From: Roseinatronobacter ekhonensis
GTDB lineage: Bacteria; Pseudomonadota; Alphaproteobacteria; Rhodobacterales; Rhodobacteraceae
Length of the DNA stretch: 64,000 nt
Direction: 5' to 3'
NCBI RefSeq assembly: GCF_900499075.1
Contig: NZ_UIHC01000014.1
Span: 1 to 64,000, forward strand
Below the pieces are notes generated by a model. It had not been told where the DNA came from, made no database searches, and saw only the letters and a list, made by a program, of their open reading frames with translations. Positions within the stretch are counted from its first letter, which is position 1. Each line of letters opens with the position of its first letter. The position numbers were made by a program, and so were the translations under genes. Shown piece after piece: positions 51,801-59,817 of this stretch.

Positions 51801-53378
51801 TCAATTTTTGACCACGTCTTTCAGCAGCAGAAAGAAAGACGGTTCCAACTGGAAATTGTCGACCGCGTCCGATGTGACCGCGTTCTGCTTCCAGTTCGCG
51901 ACGAACACCCATGGCGCGTCTTCTTGCACAATGGCCTGCATTTCGCGGTACAACCGCGCACGTTCGGCCTGATCGGTTTCCACACGGGCGGCTTCCAGCA
52001 AGGCATCCACTTCGGGGTTGGAATAATAGCCCGAATTGAACCCGCCCGCGTCGGGCCAGGCATCGGTGCGCAGCGCAAGGAAGGGCAGCGTGTCGGGGTC
52101 GTTGGTCATCCACGCCATTTGCGCCATGTCGGCCTTGCCTTCCAGACCGGGGTTTACCTCGCCCAGAAATGTGTTCCACTCATAGGTCTCGATCTCGACA
52201 TCCAGCCCCACGGCAGCCAGATCGGCCTGAATGGCGGTGCCCATCGGGATCGGGTCCAGCATGCCAGAGCCACCTTCGGTGACGTAGAAGGTCAGACTGG
52301 CTCTTTCTGCGCCGGCCTCTGCCAACAATTCACGCGCGCGGTCGGGGTTGTAGGGGTAGGGTTCCAGCGCCTCGTTATAGGCCCATGCAAAGGCGGGCGG
52401 GGTCGGGCCCGCGGCAATGGTGGCCGTGCCTTCCAGCACGTCATCCACCAGCGCTTCCTTGTTGATCGCATAGTTCGCGGCCTGCCGCACGCGTTTGTCT
52501 GCGAACGGCCCTTCCTTGGCGTTCAGGATCAGAAACCAGACATGCGGGCCTGCCTGTTCATGTACGGTATGCGCATCGCTCTGGAACTGCGAAATTGCCA
52601 CGGGCGGCACTTCGACCATCAAGTCAATGCCACCGGCCAGCATTTCGGCCACGCGGGTGTTGGCGTCGGTGATCGGGCGGAAAATGACAGCTTCGGTGCT
52701 GGCGACACCGTCCCAGTAATCTTCGTTGCGGGTCACGACCACCCGCTCGTTAGAGCGCCATTCGGCAAACTGGAACGGGCCGGTGCCCGACGGGTTGCGG
52801 CCGAAATCGCTGCCATGTTCCATCACCGCATCGGGCGACACGATCAGCCCGGTCGGATAGGCAAGATTCGACAGGAACGGTGCATAAGGCTCGTTCAGGG
52901 TGAATTGCACGGTCGAGGCATCCAACGCGTCGACCGACTGGATTGCGCTGAAAAAGAACGACAGCGGGAACGGGCCAGTGTCGTAATAGGGATGGTCCTC
53001 ATTCAGCATGCGTTCGAAATTCCACACCACGTCCTCGGCATCGAATGTGCTGCCATCATGAAAGCTGACACCGTCGCGCAGGTTGAACGTGTAGACTGTT
53101 CCATCCTCGGAAATCTCCCAGGATTCGGCCAAGGCGGGCTCCACTTCCAGCGTGCCGGAGGCATAGCGCACAAGACCGTCATAGATATTCATCAGAATGC
53201 GGAAATCATTGACGGCGGTCACAGCATGCGGGTCCAGCGCCTGCGGTTCGGCGATCTGACCGACAACCAGCACACCGGGCGGGGTCTGGGCACTGGCAGG
53301 CGCAACAAGCGCCGAACTGGCCAACAATGCGGCTGTCAAAACCCCGAAGCCGCGACGGGTCAGTGAAGAAAAGGCCAT
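51801..53378 (-). CDS. Peptide-type ABC transporter substrate-binding protein (family 5)
   Basis: A 525-aa periplasmic protein from ATG 53376-53378 (GGGAG 8 bases upstream; the GTG nine bases earlier is less well spaced). The signal MAFSSLTRRGFGVLTAALLA includes TRRGF, so it may go by Tat or Sec; cleavage after ASA. The family 5 fold shows in EPQALDPHAVTAVNDFRI, the AESWEISEDGTVYTFNLRDGVSFHDG region and GRNPSGTGPFQFAEW. Ligands of the family include peptides, nickel, opines and glycosides; here the neighbouring amidase suggests a peptide or N-acyl/N-carbamoyl compound. Confidence 0.9.
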   Translation of the reverse strand: MAFSSLTRRGFGVLTAALLASSALVAPASAQTPPGVLVVGQIAEPQALDPHAVTAVNDFRILMNIYDGLVRYASGTLEVEPALAESWEISEDGTVYTFNLRDGVSFHDGSTFDAEDVVWNFERMLNEDHPYYDTGPFPLSFFFSAIQSVDALDASTVQFTLNEPYAPFLSNLAYPTGLIVSPDAVMEHGSDFGRNPSGTGPFQFAEWRSNERVVVTRNEDYWDGVASTEAVIFRPITDANTRVAEMLAGGIDLMVEVPPVAISQFQSDAHTVHEQAGPHVWFLILNAKEGPFADKRVRQAANYAINKEALVDDVLEGTATIAAGPTPPAFAWAYNEALEPYPYNPDRARELLAEAGAERASLTFYVTEGGSGMLDPIPMGTAIQADLAAVGLDVEIETYEWNTFLGEVNPGLEGKADMAQMAWMTNDPDTLPFLALRTDAWPDAGGFNSGYYSNPEVDALLEAARVETDQAERARLYREMQAIVQEDAPWVFVANWKQNAVTSDAVDNFQLEPSFFLLLKDVVKN

Positions 53379-53415
53379 ATCCGGCACTCCCTGTTGTGAA
53401 GTTTATTTTCAGCCT

Positions 53416-53431
53416 AATTATCATGATAATT
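53416..53431. promoter_or_regulatory. Perfect 16-bp palindrome in divergent promoter region
   Basis: AATTATCATGATAATT is a perfect palindrome in the 106 bases between the SBP gene (minus) and the DUF1028 gene (plus). Its core TCATGATAA recurs at 53449-53457. It is the most likely operator of the FCD-type GntR regulator encoded at the far end of the SBP operon. Confidence 0.7.
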
Positions 53432-53448
53432 TGCATCGGTCAAAATTT

Positions 53449-53457
53449 TCATGATAA
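53449..53457. promoter_or_regulatory. Second copy of operator core TCATGATAA
   Basis: Same nine bases as in the palindrome at 53421-53429, 28 bases further right. The flanks are only partly symmetrical (TTTTCATGATAAAT), suggesting a weaker second site nearer the DUF1028 gene. Confidence 0.5.
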
Positions 53458-53484
53458 ATTGGTGGCAACACGGGAAACAACCAC

Positions 53485-54147
53485 ATGACTTTTTCGATTC
53501 TTGCGCAAGATTTGAGCACCGGGGCATTTGGCGGCGCGGCGGCGACGGGGTCGCTCTGTGTCGGGGGATGGGTGTTGCGCGGCGATTCGCGCGGTGGCAT
53601 GTCGGCCTCGCAGGGCGCGTCACCGTCAATCCTGTGGGGCGAGGATGCGCTTGACCGCATGCGCGACGGCCATACCGCCAATGACACGCTTTCCGCGCTG
53701 GTGGCGCGGGATCGCGGGCACGATTGGCGGCAATTGGCGGTGCTAGACCGCAAAGGGGGCACCGCCTGTCACACCGGCGCGCAGAATACAGACTGGAAAG
53801 GGGCCTTGGTCGCTCCGGGATTGGTCGTGTCGGGAAATCTGCTTGACGGCCCCCATGTGTTGGTGGCGTTGCGCGACACATTCCTTGCCAGCCAGGGCGC
53901 ATTGCCAGAACGGCTGTTGGCGGCGCTGGCAGCCGCCGATGCCGCAGGCGGCGACACCCGTGGCCTGCAATCGGCGGCACTGCTGGTCGTGTCGAACGAC
54001 ACCCCCCCACTGACCCTGCGCATCGACTGGGCCGAAGCGCCGATCCGGGCGCTTCAGGATTTGTATGACCGCAGCCAGACAGGCGACTATGCTGAATGGC
54101 TGCCGACGGTGCCCACCCGAAACGACCCGGAGCGCGGGCATGGATGA
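53485..54147 (+). CDS. DUF1028 family protein
   Basis: A 220-aa cytoplasmic protein with an Ntn-hydrolase-like DUF1028 pattern: MTFSILAQDLSTGAFGGAAA, then SQGASPSILWGEDALDRM, RQLAVLDRKGGTACHTG, and GLVVSGNLL. Members commonly accompany peptide importers and amidases; no defined reaction is known to me. Gene overlaps the amidase gene by 8 bases, so the two are coupled. Confidence 0.85.
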   Translation: MTFSILAQDLSTGAFGGAAATGSLCVGGWVLRGDSRGGMSASQGASPSILWGEDALDRMRDGHTANDTLSALVARDRGHDWRQLAVLDRKGGTACHTGAQNTDWKGALVAPGLVVSGNLLDGPHVLVALRDTFLASQGALPERLLAALAAADAAGGDTRGLQSAALLVVSNDTPPLTLRIDWAEAPIRALQDLYDRSQTGDYAEWLPTVPTRNDPERGHG

Positions 54148-55369
54148 AACCGATTGGGGAACACAAGCGCAACACTGGCTGGACAGGCTTGCGCAATGCT
54201 CTGAACCCGGCCCCGGCGTGACCCGCCTGCCCTTTACCCCCGAACACAAGGCGGCCACCGATATCCTGACAGAGCTGATGCACGCGGCCGGGCTGGCCGT
54301 GTCGATGGATGCGGCAGGCACGTTGATCGGACGGCGGGATGGACCACGCGCGGCGCCGGTTTTGCTGATGGGCTCGCATCAGGACTCGGTGCGCGAGGGC
54401 GGTGCCTATGATGGGATAATGGGGGTTGTGCTGCCGGTTCTGGCCTTGATGAAATTGCAACAGGACGGGATCACGCTGCCCTACAGCATAGAGATTTTGG
54501 CCTTCGCCGATGAAGAAGGCGTGCGCTTCCCGACAGCCCTGATGGGACCGCGTGTTCTGGCAGGCACGTTCGACATGGCTGCGCTGGACCTGTGCGACCG
54601 CGATGGCATCTCGCTGCGGCGCGCAATGGAAGGCTTCGGCCTTCGCCCGGATACACTACCCGCCCTGAAGCGCGATCCGGCAGGCATATTGGGCTGGATC
54701 GAACCCCATCTGGAGCAAGGGCCAGTGCTGGAACATGCTGGCCAACCTGTCGGTGTTGTCTCGGCCATTTGCGGGATCGAGCGCCACAGGATCGCGTTTA
54801 CCGGCACAGCAGCCCATGCCGGAACTGTGCCGATGGCGCTGCGCCGCGACGCATTGGCTGGCGCGTCTGAACTGATCGGCAGGGTTGAGCGCCTGGCCCA
54901 AGACACTGACGCGCTTTTGGCGAATATCGGCACGTTGCAGGTCCGGCCCGGCGCGGTCAATTCGGTGCCCGGCCACGTCGAGATGACGCTGGAATTGCGC
55001 TCGGCCATAAACAAGCAGCGCGCGCAGGCCGGCGCTGACCTGGCGGATGCTGCCCAGAACATAGCTACCCGCAGAGGTCTGAAACTCGACACTACGCGCA
55101 CATATGCGCAACCGGCAACCCTTTGCGACGGAGCGATCATCAACCACCTGTCCCAAGCGGCGGCTGGGCTGGGTTTTGACGCGCCGACCCTTCCGTCCGG
55201 GGCCACGCATGACACATCTGCCATGGCGGATCTCTGCCCTGTCGGGATGCTGTTTACCCGCTGCAAGTCCGGTATCAGCCATAACCCCGAAGAGCATGTC
55301 GATGCAGTAGCGATGTCAGCAGCGATCGAGGTTCTGTGCCGCATGATGCAAACGCTTCCCGCCAAGTAG
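54140..55369 (+). CDS. M20-type amidase of the hydantoinase/carbamoylase family
   Basis: A 409-aa binuclear Zn/Mn hydrolase from ATG 54140 (MDETDWGTQAQHWLDRL). Metal ligands: MGSHQDSV (His), GGAYDGIMGV (Asp), FADEEGVRF (Glu), and later a His in SHNPEEHVD. The GTAAHAGTVPMALRRDA segment binds the carbamoyl or ureido group in relatives such as L-carbamoylase, beta-ureidopropionase and allantoate amidohydrolase. Exact substrate unknown. Encoded divergently from a family 5 importer which may bring the substrate in. Confidence 0.9.
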   Translation: MDETDWGTQAQHWLDRLAQCSEPGPGVTRLPFTPEHKAATDILTELMHAAGLAVSMDAAGTLIGRRDGPRAAPVLLMGSHQDSVREGGAYDGIMGVVLPVLALMKLQQDGITLPYSIEILAFADEEGVRFPTALMGPRVLAGTFDMAALDLCDRDGISLRRAMEGFGLRPDTLPALKRDPAGILGWIEPHLEQGPVLEHAGQPVGVVSAICGIERHRIAFTGTAAHAGTVPMALRRDALAGASELIGRVERLAQDTDALLANIGTLQVRPGAVNSVPGHVEMTLELRSAINKQRAQAGADLADAAQNIATRRGLKLDTTRTYAQPATLCDGAIINHLSQAAAGLGFDAPTLPSGATHDTSAMADLCPVGMLFTRCKSGISHNPEEHVDAVAMSAAIEVLCRMMQTLPAK

Positions 55370-55741
55370 GCGGTTCGGGTGGCTGCGCACTCTAAAGGCC
55401 GGAACGCGCCTGTTGATCCGCTGAGATTGCTTTATCCAATTCGCAAAGTCATACGCATGACCCTTGTGAACACTGGCAGGACGCGCCGGAAAAACACGTG
55501 ACCACCGATGTGGTGACCGAGCGGTGCACCTGCAAATGCAGGCGCAACCCTTGACATTATTTTTGTTGAAACAGGTTCTTACCCAAACACATACGAAATC
55601 GGCCAAGCTGCTGGGCGATACATGCTTGAAACCAGCGACGATGTCGCTTTTGATACACTGATGGCGCAAACTGACCGCGCACCTGCAAAACAAGCGCAAC
55701 CGGTCGACCAAAAAACGGCGAAATACACTAGGGAGACGACG
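55370..55741. promoter_or_regulatory. Intergenic region upstream of second peptide-type importer
   Basis: 372 bases without a convincing gene. It has a TTGACA (55551-55556) that could be a -35 with a weak -10 about 17 bases later, and a palindrome CCTGCA-AA-TGCAGG at 55529-55542. A run of in-frame codons from 55622 ahead of the SBP start does not look like protein of the family. Confidence 0.5.
55529..55542. promoter_or_regulatory. Palindrome next to putative -35, candidate operator
   Basis: CCTGCA, two bases, TGCAGG: perfect arms, located 9 bases before TTGACA. Regulator unknown; none is encoded beside this operon. Confidence 0.4.
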
Positions 55742-57373
55742 ATGACAAAAGACAGCAGCAACGGCCTGCACCAAGGGGTACGCGGATACGCGCGCGAGTG
55801 CAAAGATGGCAAACTAAGTCGCCGCGAGTTTTTGACCCGCGCCACAGCCTTGGGTGTTGCGGCACCCGCCGCCTATGGCCTGCTGGGGCTTGCTGCACCA
55901 CAGGCAACGGCTCAGACTGCCCAGATGGGCGGCAGCATGCGCATCCAGATGGCGATCAAGGCGCAACGCGACCCACGAACATGGGACTGGTCGGAACTGT
56001 CCAATGTCTGCCGCGGCTGGCTGGAATATCTGGTCAGCTATGAACGCGACGGCACCGTGCAGCCCGTGTTGCTGGAAAGCTGGGAGGCCAATGCCGATGC
56101 GACTGCCTATACCCTGAAAATCCGCCCCGGCGTCACATGGAACAACGGCGACCCGTTCACGGCCTCGGATGTGGCGCATAACATCGAACGCTGGTGCGAT
56201 GCCTCGGTCGAGGGTAACTCGATGGCCGGACGGATGAGCGCGCTGTCCGAAGATGGCAAGCTGCGCGACGGCGCCGTGGAGGTGGTCGACGATCTTACTG
56301 TCCAACTGAACCTGTCCAGACCGGATATCGCGATTATCGTCAACATGACCGATTATCCGGCCGCCGTGGTGCACCCGTCATTCACCGGCGATGATCCGAT
56401 TGCCGAACCGATCGGGACAGGCCCCTACCGCCCGGTCAGCTACGACACAGGCATTGGTGCCGTGATAGAGCGCAACCCCGATCACACCTGGTGGAACGAG
56501 GGAAATGGTGCCTATCTGGACCGTGTCGAATTTATAGACCTGGGCACCGACCCGGCGGCCTGGATCGCTGCGGCAGAAGGCGGCGAAATCGACCTGACTT
56601 ATCAGACGACCGGCGATTTCATCGATATTTTCGAAGCTATCGGCATGCCGTCCTCGCAAGCGATCACCGCGAATACACTGGCTGTGCGCTTCAACCAAGA
56701 AAGCGCGCCCTATGACAATGTGAATGTGCGCCGCGCCTTGCAGATGGCCGTCAACAACGCGCTAGTGCTTGAATTGGGCTACAATGAGTTGGGCGTCGTC
56801 GCGGAAAACCATCATGTCTGCCCGATCCATCCCGAATACGCGGAACTGCCTGCGCCGACCGTCGACCCCGCGCGCGCTGCAGAGATGATCGCTGAGGCCG
56901 GCCTTGCCGATCATGAGTTCGAGTTGATCTCGATCGATGATACATGGCAAGCTGCCTCCTGTGACAGTGTCGCCGCCCAGATCCGCGGGGCGGGCATCAA
57001 TATCAAACGGACAATCCTGCCGGGAGCAACCTTCTGGAACGACTGGCTGAATTATCCGTTCTCATCTACCGAATGGGCGCACCGGCCACTCGGCGTGCAG
57101 GTGTTGGACCTGGCCTATCGCAGTGGCGTGGCTTGGAATGAAAGTGCGTTTTCAGATTCCGAATTTGACACATTGCTGGACCAAGCCAGCGGTATCACGA
57201 ATGCCGACGAACGCCGCGACGTGATGAAGCGCCTGCAAGAGATCATGCAGGAAGAAGGGGTTGCGATCATACCTTTCTGGCGGTCCATCTATCGCAACTT
57301 GCGTCCGAACATTTTGAACGCGGAAATGCACCCGTCGTTCGAAATACGCTACCAGCATTACGCGCTGTCCTGA
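55742..57373 (+). CDS. Peptide-type ABC transporter substrate-binding protein with Tat signal
   Basis: A 543-aa family 5 binding protein. The start at 55742 has AGGGAGACGACG upstream. The N-terminus is unusual, with about 25 polar residues before the Tat motif LSRREFLTRATALGVAAPAA (about 25-44) and then APQATA. Body features: LLESWEANADATAYTLKI, NGDPFTASDVAHNIERW and GTGPYRPVSY. Tat export implies folding in the cytoplasm before secretion. Ligand unknown. It is followed by a hairpin and the permease genes. Confidence 0.9.
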   Translation: MTKDSSNGLHQGVRGYARECKDGKLSRREFLTRATALGVAAPAAYGLLGLAAPQATAQTAQMGGSMRIQMAIKAQRDPRTWDWSELSNVCRGWLEYLVSYERDGTVQPVLLESWEANADATAYTLKIRPGVTWNNGDPFTASDVAHNIERWCDASVEGNSMAGRMSALSEDGKLRDGAVEVVDDLTVQLNLSRPDIAIIVNMTDYPAAVVHPSFTGDDPIAEPIGTGPYRPVSYDTGIGAVIERNPDHTWWNEGNGAYLDRVEFIDLGTDPAAWIAAAEGGEIDLTYQTTGDFIDIFEAIGMPSSQAITANTLAVRFNQESAPYDNVNVRRALQMAVNNALVLELGYNELGVVAENHHVCPIHPEYAELPAPTVDPARAAEMIAEAGLADHEFELISIDDTWQAASCDSVAAQIRGAGINIKRTILPGATFWNDWLNYPFSSTEWAHRPLGVQVLDLAYRSGVAWNESAFSDSEFDTLLDQASGITNADERRDVMKRLQEIMQEEGVAIIPFWRSIYRNLRPNILNAEMHPSFEIRYQHYALS

Positions 57374-57379
57374 TCTGTT

Positions 57380-57411
57380 CGGGCGCGGCACGCAACGCCG
57401 CGCCGCGCCCG
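57380..57411 (+). other. Hairpin after binding-protein gene
   Basis: CGGGCGCGGC at 57380-57389 pairs with GCCGCGCCCG at 57402-57411 around a 12-base loop, 6 bases after the SBP stop. No T-run. Probable mRNA-stabilising structure. Confidence 0.65.
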
Positions 57412-57467
57412 GCCCGGATCGCTTGATGCCATCGCGCCAGATGGTGCCCTAGCAGACAGGAGGCAGG

Positions 57468-58559
57468 ATGCTGTTCTTCCTTGCCCGCCGTATCGGTGTG
57501 ATGCTGGTCACAGCCTTTTGCCTGACCTTTGTCGTTTTTTACCTCACCAATATTCCCGCCAAGCTGGAAACACTGGCCAAAACCCAAGCCGGCTCGCGCA
57601 TATCCGATGCAGAGGTGGCCAGTTGGCTGGACCGCAATGGCTACAACCAGCCGATGCTGGTGCGCTACGGCGAATGGCTGGGCGTGGCACGCGGCTGGAC
57701 TCATGCCGCCGATGACGGCGCGCAATCCGGGCGCTGTTACATCCTGAGCGGGACGACAGAGCCCGGCGCTGCACCGGCAAGATGCGGCCTGATCCAAGGC
57801 TACTGGGGCAATTCCACCCGCTTTCGGGCGCCTGTATCAGAGGTGATCGGCGCAAGGCTGGGGGCGACCGGCATGCTTATGTTATGGGTGCTGATCGTGA
57901 TGGTGCCGATGGCATTGGTGGTGGGCGTTCTGGCCGGGATGCGCGAAGGCTCGCGCACCGACCGCACGCTTTCGACCTTCGCCATCGCTTCAACCGCAAC
58001 ACCCGAATATGTGTCCGGCGTGGTGTTCATCGCGCTTCTGGCGTCCTCCACGGTGGGGCTGTCGCCGCTGCTGGTAAGTTGGGGCTGGATAGAGGGGCCG
58101 GTGCTGTTTCAGGGCAACGCGCGCTCGGCGCTCGACAACATTACCTTCTGGAATTTCGCGCTGCCGGTGATGACCGTCGCACTTTACGGTATGGGCTATG
58201 TCGCACGGATCACCCGCGCGTCGATGACCGAAGTCATGACGCAGCAATATGTCCGCACGGCGCGCCTCAAGGGCGTCAGCTTTCCCAATATCGTGTTGCG
58301 CCACGCGTTGCGCAACGCGCTGATCGCGCCCTTCACGGTGATCATGCTGCAAATCCCGTGGCTCTTGAACGGAGTGGTCATTGTCGAGGTGTTGTTCAGC
58401 TATCCCGGGTTCGGCTGGACCCTGTTCGAAGCTGCGGCCAACAACGATATCGAATTGCTGCTCGCCGCCTCGGTGGTCGCTGTTCTGGTGGTGCTCATCA
58501 CGCAGCTTATCTCGGATATTGGCTATGTGTATCTCAACCCACGCATCCGCGTAACGTAA
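57468..58559 (+). CDS. Peptide-type ABC permease (DppB-like), enlarged periplasmic loop
   Basis: A 363-aa permease (usual length about 310-340). It starts MLFFLARRIGVMLVTAFCLT with AGGAGG upstream. The loop after TM1 is long (about 35-130) and contains two cysteines near GRCYILSG and ARCGLIQG, which could form a disulfide. The core motif is QYVRTARLKGVSFPNIVLRHALRNA (about 257-281; the RTARLKGVS core is diagnostic). Confidence 0.9.
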   Translation: MLFFLARRIGVMLVTAFCLTFVVFYLTNIPAKLETLAKTQAGSRISDAEVASWLDRNGYNQPMLVRYGEWLGVARGWTHAADDGAQSGRCYILSGTTEPGAAPARCGLIQGYWGNSTRFRAPVSEVIGARLGATGMLMLWVLIVMVPMALVVGVLAGMREGSRTDRTLSTFAIASTATPEYVSGVVFIALLASSTVGLSPLLVSWGWIEGPVLFQGNARSALDNITFWNFALPVMTVALYGMGYVARITRASMTEVMTQQYVRTARLKGVSFPNIVLRHALRNALIAPFTVIMLQIPWLLNGVVIVEVLFSYPGFGWTLFEAAANNDIELLLAASVVAVLVVLITQLISDIGYVYLNPRIRVT

Positions 58560-58574
58560 GGGAGGCGTGGGAAG

Positions 58575-59735
58575 ATGGACCCGTTAAGCTGGCTCGATAT
58601 TCTTGGCCGCCTGTTTGTGCAACTGCTGCCCGTCTGGGTGGCGCTGGTGGCATTGTTCGCCGTTTCGATCACGTTCAAGCGCCGTCTGGGACTGTACGGC
58701 AAATTGTTCGATTCCACCGTCGGCATGATCGGTTTTGCACTGGTCATGTTCTGGGTCTTTGCGGCGCTATTCGCCAATATGATCCTGACCCATGACCCGC
58801 TGGCGCAGTTTTCGGGCATGCGCAATGCAGCGCCCGGCCTGCCACTGCGCGACCCGGCGGGAGGCTATGACTATTTCCTGCTGGGCGGCGACGCGCTGGC
58901 GCGGGACGTGTTTTCACGCATGGTGGTCGGCGCGCGTGAGGTGTTGCGCATCGCGCCCTTCGCCGCGATGATCTCTTTCATGATCGGCATCAGCCTTGGC
59001 CTGCCAGCGGGCTATATCGGCGGCAAGCTGGATACGGGGCTGACCTTCATCGCCAATCTGGTGCTGGCCTTTCCGGTGATCCTGCTGTTCTTCCTGCTGG
59101 TCGCACCCGAAATTCAGGACACACCCATCCCCCGCGCGATGGCCGGTATCCTGTTCCTTATGCCGGTCCTGTTCTTCACGGTTTTGCTGAACGCGCGGTT
59201 CTTCACCCAGCCCCCCAAACGCAACCTCTATGTCGGCGCGGTGCTGGTGATTGGGCTTTGGGCCTATTCGGGGCTCGCCTTCAACGCAGACCCTCTGGGC
59301 ATCTGGGGCATGTCGCCGAACCTGCTGAACGTGTTCGTGGCCGTGGTCTTCGTCAATGCGCCCACGGTGTTCCGTATCGTGCGTGGCATCACGCTCGACA
59401 TCAAAACCCGCGACTATGTCTCTGCCGCCCAGACGCGCGGAGAGGGGCCGTGGTATATCATGCTGTGGGAAATCCTGCCCAATGCGCGCGGGCCGCTTAT
59501 CGTCGATTTCTGCCTGCGCATCGGCTATACGACCATCCTTTTGGGCACACTGGGGTTCTTCGGCCTTGGCGTTGCCCCCGAAAGCCCCGATTGGGGGTCG
59601 ACCATCAATCAGGGCCGCCGCTTGCTGACGGTCTATCCGCACGCAGCGCTTGCCCCCGCATTCGCGCTTATGTCACTGGTTCTGGGGCTGAACCTGCTGG
59701 CCGACGGGCTGCGCGAAGAAAGCCTCAAAGACTGA
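58575..59735 (+). CDS. Peptide-type ABC permease (DppC-like), enlarged
   Basis: A 386-aa permease (usual about 280-300). GGGAGG precedes the ATG. Extra material is at the N-terminus (an additional helix, LPVWVALVALFAVSIT) and in the middle (about 175-250), where two more hydrophobic segments (AGILFLMPVLFFTVLL, LYVGAVLVIGLWAYSGL) come before the EAA motif TRDYVSAAQTRGEGPWYI. It pairs with the DppB-like protein. Confidence 0.9.
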   Translation: MDPLSWLDILGRLFVQLLPVWVALVALFAVSITFKRRLGLYGKLFDSTVGMIGFALVMFWVFAALFANMILTHDPLAQFSGMRNAAPGLPLRDPAGGYDYFLLGGDALARDVFSRMVVGAREVLRIAPFAAMISFMIGISLGLPAGYIGGKLDTGLTFIANLVLAFPVILLFFLLVAPEIQDTPIPRAMAGILFLMPVLFFTVLLNARFFTQPPKRNLYVGAVLVIGLWAYSGLAFNADPLGIWGMSPNLLNVFVAVVFVNAPTVFRIVRGITLDIKTRDYVSAAQTRGEGPWYIMLWEILPNARGPLIVDFCLRIGYTTILLGTLGFFGLGVAPESPDWGSTINQGRRLLTVYPHAALAPAFALMSLVLGLNLLADGLREESLKD

Positions 59736-59738
59736 TGT

Positions 59739-59759
59739 TTCATCTTTCCACAAATACTC
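59739..59759 (-). repeat. Intergenic repeat element copy D
   Basis: On the minus strand GAGTATTTGTG-GAAAGATGAA, opposite to the direction of the genes around it. It is next to the hairpin 59768-59790. Confidence 0.65.
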
Positions 59760-59767
59760 CACGGGGG

Positions 59768-59790
59768 CGCGGGGGTGTGAAACCCCCGCG
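59768..59790 (+). other. GC-rich hairpin between permease and ATPase genes
   Basis: CGCGGGGGT at 59768-59776 and ACCCCCGCG at 59782-59790, loop of five. It is part of the same composite as repeat copy D. Confidence 0.6.
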
Positions 59791-59817
59791 ACTGCCCCTC
59801 CAAAAGGAGCGCGACGG

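Noticed and set aside
51924-53366. 480-codon plus-strand frame opposite the family 5 SBP
   Set aside because: Mirror of a confident SBP gene; composition is typical of an antisense frame.
55622-55741. Upstream extension of the Tat-type SBP
   Set aside because: ATG 55742 has a good ribosome site and the 40 extra codons show no signal-like or family sequence.
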